Source: Paracidovorax wautersii (GTDB lineage: Bacteria > Pseudomonadota > Gammaproteobacteria > Burkholderiales > Burkholderiaceae_C). From it: 64,000 nt of DNA. A program made the position numbers and the translations under genes. The stretch spans positions 4,052,001 to 4,116,000 of the forward strand of contig NZ_JAVIZX010000001.1 in assembly GCF_031453675.1 (NCBI RefSeq), in the 5' to 3' direction. Positions 60,061 through 64,000 of the stretch are shown here, in pieces (within the stretch, counting starts at the first letter, position 1; each line of letters opens with the position of its first letter). The notes under the pieces are model-generated. The model was not told the DNA's origin and searched no databases. It saw only the letters and a list, made by a program, of their open reading frames with translations.

Positions 60061-62357
60061 TAGAAAGAGGTTCCGATTTGGAATTGCAGTTTTTGGATTT
60101 TATCGCCTGCAAATTTGCGAACGGGCTGGGCGTACGCGATGCGCAGCGGACCCAGGGGGGAAATCCAGCTCAGGCCCAGGCCGGTGGAAGCGCGCATCTC
60201 GCTGAACTCCACCTTCTCGCCGTCGCCGTACACGTTGCCGGCGTCCAGGAAAGTGAACACGCGCAGCGTGCGGTCATTGCCGGCACCTGGGAAAGGAGCG
60301 ACCAGTTCGGCGTTGAGCGTCACCTTCTTGGAGCCGCCCAGCGAAGCGCCGGTCACGTCGCGCGGGCCCAGGGTGCCCTGCTCGAAGCCGCGCACCGATC
60401 CGAGACCGCCCGAGTAGTAGTTCTTGAACACGGGGAAAGGCCGGCCGTTCATGCCCTTGCCCCAGCCCAGCTCACCATTGAAGGCCACGGTGAACTGCTT
60501 GTTCAGCGGCACATAGTGCTGGTACTGGTAGTTGCCGCGCACGTACCGCGCGTCGCCCGCCACCGACAGTTCGGAATTCAGGCGCTGGTAGCGCCCGCTG
60601 TTGGGCGCCAGGGCGCTGTCGCGGTCGTCGCGCGACCAGCCGATGGTCAGCGGCACAGCCAGGCTGGTCGAGCCGTAGCGATCCTGGTAGGCCAAGTAGG
60701 CGGCGGGAATGTTTGTGCCGGACTGGATCTCCGTCTGCTCGACGCCACCGCCGAAGAACACGGTGTCGGTCTCGCTGAACGGGATGCCGAAGCGTACGCT
60801 GGAGCCCAGGGTGGCCAGTTTGTAGTTGCCGCCCTGGTCCTGGTAGGGCCGGGTCGTGCGGTAGTACAGGTCCACGGTGCGGGAAATGCCGTCCTGGGTG
60901 AAGTACGGGTCGGTCGTGCTCAGGACCAGCGTCCGGTTGTATTTGCTGGTGTTGACGTCGATGCCCAGGTAATGGCCCGAGCCGAACACGTTCTCCTGCT
61001 TGATGCCGAAGGACAGCGAGATCTTTTCGGCACTGGAGAAGCCGGCGCCCAGCTGCAGCGAGCCAGTGGGCTTTTCCACGACATTCACCACCAGGTCGAC
61101 CTGATCGGCGGTGCCCGACACTTCCTGCGTTTCGACGTTCACCTCGGTGAAGAAGCCCAGGCGGTCCACGCGGTCGCGCGACAGCTTGATCTTGTCGCCG
61201 TCGTACCAGGACGCCTCGTACTGGCGGAACTCGCGGCGGATGACTTCGTCGCGCGTCCGGTTGTTGCCGCCCAGGACGATGCGGCGCACATAGGCGCGGC
61301 GTGCCGGCTCGGCCCGCAGGACGATGGCCACGCGGTTGTTCTCGCGGTCGATCTCCGGAACGGCCTCGACGCGCGCGAAGGCGAAGCCGAAGTTGCCGAA
61401 GTGGTCGGTGAAGGCTTTGGTGGTCTCGGCGACCTTGTCGGCGTTGTAGGGCTCGCCCGGAACGATGGTGATGAGCGACTTGAACTCGTCTTCACGCTCA
61501 AGGTAGTTGCCCTCGACCTTCACGCCGGACACGACGTAGCTCTGGCCTTCCGTCACGTTGACCGTGATGGAGATGTCCTGCTTGTCCGGCGAGATGGCCA
61601 CCTGCGTGGAATCCACGCGGAACTCCAGATAGCCGCGCGACAGGTAGTACGAGCGCAGGGTTTCCAGGTCGGCGTTGAGCTTGGCACGGGAGTAGCGGTC
61701 GGACTTGGTGTACCAGCTGAGCCAGCCGCCCGTGTCCTGGTCGAACAGGCCCTTGAGCGTGGATTCGCTGAAGGCCTTGTTGCCGACGATGCGGATGTCC
61801 TTGATCTTGGCGGGCTCGCCTTCGGTCACCGTGAAAGTCAGGTTCACGCGGTTGCGCTCGATGGGCGTGACGGTGGTCACCACCTCGGCGCCGTACAGGC
61901 TCTTGTTGATGTACTGGCGCTTGAGCTCCTGCTCCGCGCGGTCGGCCAGCGCCTTGTCGAAGGGCCGCCCTTCCGTCAGGCCCACGTCGCGCATGGCCTT
62001 CTTGAGAGTGTCCTTGTCGAATTCCTTGGTGCCGGCGAAGTCCACGTCGGCGATGGTGGGCCGCTCTTCCACAACCACCACTAGCACGTTGCCGGTGGCT
62101 TCCAAGCGGACGTCCTTGAACAGGCCCAGTGCGAACAGCGCACGGATGGCGGCGGAGCCCTTTTCATCGTTGTACTCGTCGCCCACGCGCAGCGGCAGCG
62201 ATGCGAAGATGGTGCCGGGCTCCACCCGTTGCAAGCCTTCCACCCGGATGTCCTGCACCCTGAAGGGCTCCAGTGCCCAGGCGGCGTTGGCGGCAAAGAC
62301 CATTGCGGCAACGGCTGCCGCGGTGCGCACGCCCATGCGATTGATGTGTTTTTTCAT
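60060..62357 (-). CDS. bamA: Outer membrane protein assembly factor BamA
   Basis: 765 residues. Signal peptide (about 1-28), five POTRA domains (about 29-350) and a C-terminal 16-strand barrel. The barrel carries the VRGF motif (GSVRGFEQG near 660), the lid-locking region and a terminal aromatic in QFQIGTSF, the outer-membrane beta-signal. It inserts barrel proteins together with other Bam lipoproteins. Placed between rseP and the Skp-like gene, the conserved envelope-assembly order. Confidence 0.97.
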   Translation of the reverse strand: MKKHINRMGVRTAAAVAAMVFAANAAWALEPFRVQDIRVEGLQRVEPGTIFASLPLRVGDEYNDEKGSAAIRALFALGLFKDVRLEATGNVLVVVVEERPTIADVDFAGTKEFDKDTLKKAMRDVGLTEGRPFDKALADRAEQELKRQYINKSLYGAEVVTTVTPIERNRVNLTFTVTEGEPAKIKDIRIVGNKAFSESTLKGLFDQDTGGWLSWYTKSDRYSRAKLNADLETLRSYYLSRGYLEFRVDSTQVAISPDKQDISITVNVTEGQSYVVSGVKVEGNYLEREDEFKSLITIVPGEPYNADKVAETTKAFTDHFGNFGFAFARVEAVPEIDRENNRVAIVLRAEPARRAYVRRIVLGGNNRTRDEVIRREFRQYEASWYDGDKIKLSRDRVDRLGFFTEVNVETQEVSGTADQVDLVVNVVEKPTGSLQLGAGFSSAEKISLSFGIKQENVFGSGHYLGIDVNTSKYNRTLVLSTTDPYFTQDGISRTVDLYYRTTRPYQDQGGNYKLATLGSSVRFGIPFSETDTVFFGGGVEQTEIQSGTNIPAAYLAYQDRYGSTSLAVPLTIGWSRDDRDSALAPNSGRYQRLNSELSVAGDARYVRGNYQYQHYVPLNKQFTVAFNGELGWGKGMNGRPFPVFKNYYSGGLGSVRGFEQGTLGPRDVTGASLGGSKKVTLNAELVAPFPGAGNDRTLRVFTFLDAGNVYGDGEKVEFSEMRASTGLGLSWISPLGPLRIAYAQPVRKFAGDKIQKLQFQIGTSF

Positions 62358-62405
62358 GAATGAAGCAGGAGGAACCGACCTTGCGACTGGCAGGCGGCGA
62401 ACAGG

Positions 62406-63770
62406 TTAGCCAAAGAGCCGGGTGACATCGTTGAACAGGGCGATGGACATCATCAGGAGAAGCACCACGACACCGCCGCGCTGCAGCCGCTCCATCCAGG
62501 CTTCAGACACGCCCTTGCCGGTCACACCTTCCCAAAGATAATACATCAGGTGCCCCCCATCGAGGACGGGCAGCGGCAGCAGGTTGAGCACCCCCAGACT
62601 GACGCTGATCAGCGCCAGAAACACGAGGTACTGGGTGAGGCCCAGGCTGGCCGAACGGCCGGCGTAATCGGCAATGGTCAGGGGACCGCTGAGGTTCTTC
62701 AGCGAGGCTTCGCCGATGACCATGCGGCCCATCATGCGCAGCGTGAGCACCGACACCTCCCAGGTGCGGACCACACCGTTCCACAGGCCTTCGACCGGGC
62801 CGTGGCGCACGGTGACGAATTCGGGCTGCGCACCCACGTAGGCGCCCAGGCGGCCCACGGCCGCGCCCGAAGCGTCGCGCTGCAGTTCCGGTGTCACCGG
62901 CAGCGTGAGTTCCTGCCCATCGCGCAGCACGCGCCAGGGCTGCTGCAGCGGCTGTCCATCGCGCACGGAGGTGCGGATCAGCTCGCGCAGTTGCTGGCCG
63001 TCCACCACGTCCGTGGCACCGACGCGCTGCACCACGTCTCCCTGGCGCAGCCCAGCCCGTTCGCCGGCGCTGCCTTCCATGATCTCGCCCAGCACCGGGC
63101 GCGTCCACGGGCCCAGGATGCCGATCTTGCGGAACAGCTGGGCGTCCGCCTCACGGGTCTCGATCGCGGCCAGATCCAGCACGATCTGCCGATGGACGGC
63201 GCCCGGCGCGGGCTCGACGTCCAGCCGCACGTTCACGCCATCCAGCGCGCCGCGGGTCAGCGTCCAGCGCAGGTCCTCAAAGGAGCGGACGGCCTCCGGC
63301 TCTTCGCCGCCCAGGGCCGCGGACACCACCAGCTCGCCGCCGCGCAGGCCCGCCTGCTGGGCGACCGATCCGGCCACCGGGCTGGCCAGAAACGCCTTGG
63401 GCTCGTCCACACCAGCCCAGTTGACCACCGCATACAGGACGATCGCCAGCAGCAGGTTGGCCGCCGGACCCGCAGCCACGATGGCCGCACGGGAGCGCAG
63501 CGGCTGGGTGTTGAAGGCCAGATGGCGCTCGTGCGACGCGACGGGCGCCTCGCGCTCGTCGAGCATGCGCACATAGCCACCTAGCGGAACGGCGCCGATG
63601 ACAAATTCGGTCGGCGAACCCTTGGGCTGCCAGCGCAATAGCGGGCGCCCGAAGCCGACCGAGAAGCGCAGCACCTTGACGCCGCAGGCCACGGCCACGC
63701 GGTAGTGGCCGTACTCGTGGACGGCGATGAGCAGCCCGAGCGCGACGATGAAAGCAACGACGGTCAGCAA
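62406..63770 (-). CDS. rseP: Site-2 zinc metalloprotease RseP
   Basis: 454 residues. The start appears to be TTG 63770 (MLTVVAFIVALG). TM1 carries the zinc-binding HEYGH at 18-22. Two periplasmic PDZ domains lie at about 115-290, one with GSAGERAGLRQGDVV. The C-terminal TM carries the third ligand in LPVLDGGHL near 400. It cleaves anti-sigma RseA inside the membrane in the sigma-E stress response and clears signal peptides. It lies 48 bp before bamA. Confidence 0.95.
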   Translation of the reverse strand: MLTVVAFIVALGLLIAVHEYGHYRVAVACGVKVLRFSVGFGRPLLRWQPKGSPTEFVIGAVPLGGYVRMLDEREAPVASHERHLAFNTQPLRSRAAIVAAGPAANLLLAIVLYAVVNWAGVDEPKAFLASPVAGSVAQQAGLRGGELVVSAALGGEEPEAVRSFEDLRWTLTRGALDGVNVRLDVEPAPGAVHRQIVLDLAAIETREADAQLFRKIGILGPWTRPVLGEIMEGSAGERAGLRQGDVVQRVGATDVVDGQQLRELIRTSVRDGQPLQQPWRVLRDGQELTLPVTPELQRDASGAAVGRLGAYVGAQPEFVTVRHGPVEGLWNGVVRTWEVSVLTLRMMGRMVIGEASLKNLSGPLTIADYAGRSASLGLTQYLVFLALISVSLGVLNLLPLPVLDGGHLMYYLWEGVTGKGVSEAWMERLQRGGVVVLLLMMSIALFNDVTRLFG

Positions 63771-63808
63771 GATGAATCCTTCAACGGGGTCGGCCTATAA
63801 CTTCTGAA

Positions 63809-63905
63809 TTCATAGCACACAGCGCTTGTCCAGCTTGCACTTCAAAGCCATTTGATATGCAAATGCCCGACACATAAGCGCATGCAGCTTCGGATTTCAT
63901 AGCAC
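63809..63905. repeat. Two diverged family A repeats, copy 12 (dxr-rseP gap)
   Basis: CATAGCACACAGCGCTTGTCC..., then ACATAAGCGCATGCAGCTTC, ending again in TTTCATAGCAC. ATTTCATAGCAC-like ends bound the pair on both sides. The 147-bp gap has no gene. Confidence 0.55.
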
Positions 63906-63917
63906 TCCGAGGCCTGC

Positions 63918-64000
63918 TCAGTCCGCCAGCCGGCCGATGCACTGCCGCGCAACGGCACGGGCCTCGGCGTCCAGCGCCAGCAGGGCCGCCAGCGAATCCG
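63918..64000 (-). CDS. dxr: 1-deoxy-D-xylulose 5-phosphate reductoisomerase, C-terminal fragment
   Basis: The last 26 codons and TGA (63920-63918) of a leftward gene cut by the window edge: DSLAALLALDAEARAVARQC...LAD. The alanine-rich terminal helix fits the DXR C-terminus, and dxr is the usual gene directly upstream of rseP in this order. Identity rests mainly on synteny. Confidence 0.55.
   Translation of the reverse strand, partial: DSLAALLALDAEARAVARQCIGRLAD

Noticed and set aside
59997-62084. A 695-codon open frame opposite bamA
   Set aside because: Pure shadow of bamA; no motif, and bamA is unambiguous.

Overview
The window is 64 kb of high-GC chromosomal DNA from a betaproteobacterium. 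It is most likely a member of the Comamonadaceae and probably close to Acidovorax. The gene orders folC-SPOR-cvpA-purF-metZ-gltX, ilvB-ilvH-ilvC-pssA-leuA and rseP-bamA-ompH-lpxD-fabZ-lpxA-lpxB-rnhB, the aat-bpt pair, a Bug-type solute receptor, and a dispersed small palindromic repeat typical of this family all point that way. The assignment rests on recalled gene order and protein resemblance, not on a database search.

Layout. 0-7 kb: tRNA-Ala(GGC) (cut by the window edge) and a leftward run folC, SPOR protein, cvpA, purF, metZ, gltX (folate, purine, methionine, Glu-tRNA). 7-17 kb: mostly rightward housekeeping genes (ArsC-like protein, glycine-zipper protein, ppnP, argG, yajQ, a retropepsin-like protease, a degenerate HD-GYP protein, aat, bpt, an IclR regulator), with yhhQ and murB leftward. 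17-25 kb: pbpG, then the branched-chain amino-acid block ilvB-ilvH-ilvC-pssA-leuA, with a leucine leader peptide and attenuator before leuA. 25-28.6 kb: a rightward run of a sigma factor, DUF3619, DUF3106, RDD, dgkA and LOG-family genes. 28.9-36.8 kb: glnB, nadE, a flavin reductase, a repeat-invaded acyltransferase, and a LysR / M20 peptidase / Bug receptor group. 37-45.6 kb: chemoreceptor and cheW, ppa, an Mpo1-like protein, a Crp-family regulator, plsY, ybaK, an aldo-keto reductase and an alpha/beta hydrolase. 45.7-50.6 kb: prfB (with its programmed +1 frameshift), a frameshifted pepN, and fbp. 50.6-53.7 kb: a tiny integrative element in tRNA-Thr(CGT). 53.8-64 kb: an exported protein of unknown role, a TrmH/SpoU methyltransferase, and the leftward outer-membrane/lipid A block from a partial dxr to rnhB.

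The most unusual object is the roughly 2.9-kb element at 50667-53698. It is bounded by 87/88-bp near-identical direct repeats that carry the 3' half of tRNA-Thr plus its terminator. It holds only a Rep_trans (RstA-like) replication initiator translationally coupled to a tyrosine integrase (disrupted by a 1-nt frameshift), one small unknown ORF and a hairpin-rich non-coding stretch. It has no coat or morphogenesis genes, so it looks like a minimal satellite of a filamentous phage or an integrative plasmid.

A second theme is repeat traffic. A short palindromic repeat (family A, about 35-50 bp) occurs at least twelve times, three of them inside coding sequences (nadE, pepN, the FemAB-like acyltransferase). 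A longer GC-rich repeat (family B, about 100-200 bp) occurs three times between genes. A tandem GC-rich repeat has inserted about 60 residues into the same acyltransferase. Two single-base frameshifts (pepN, integrase) could be real or sequence errors.
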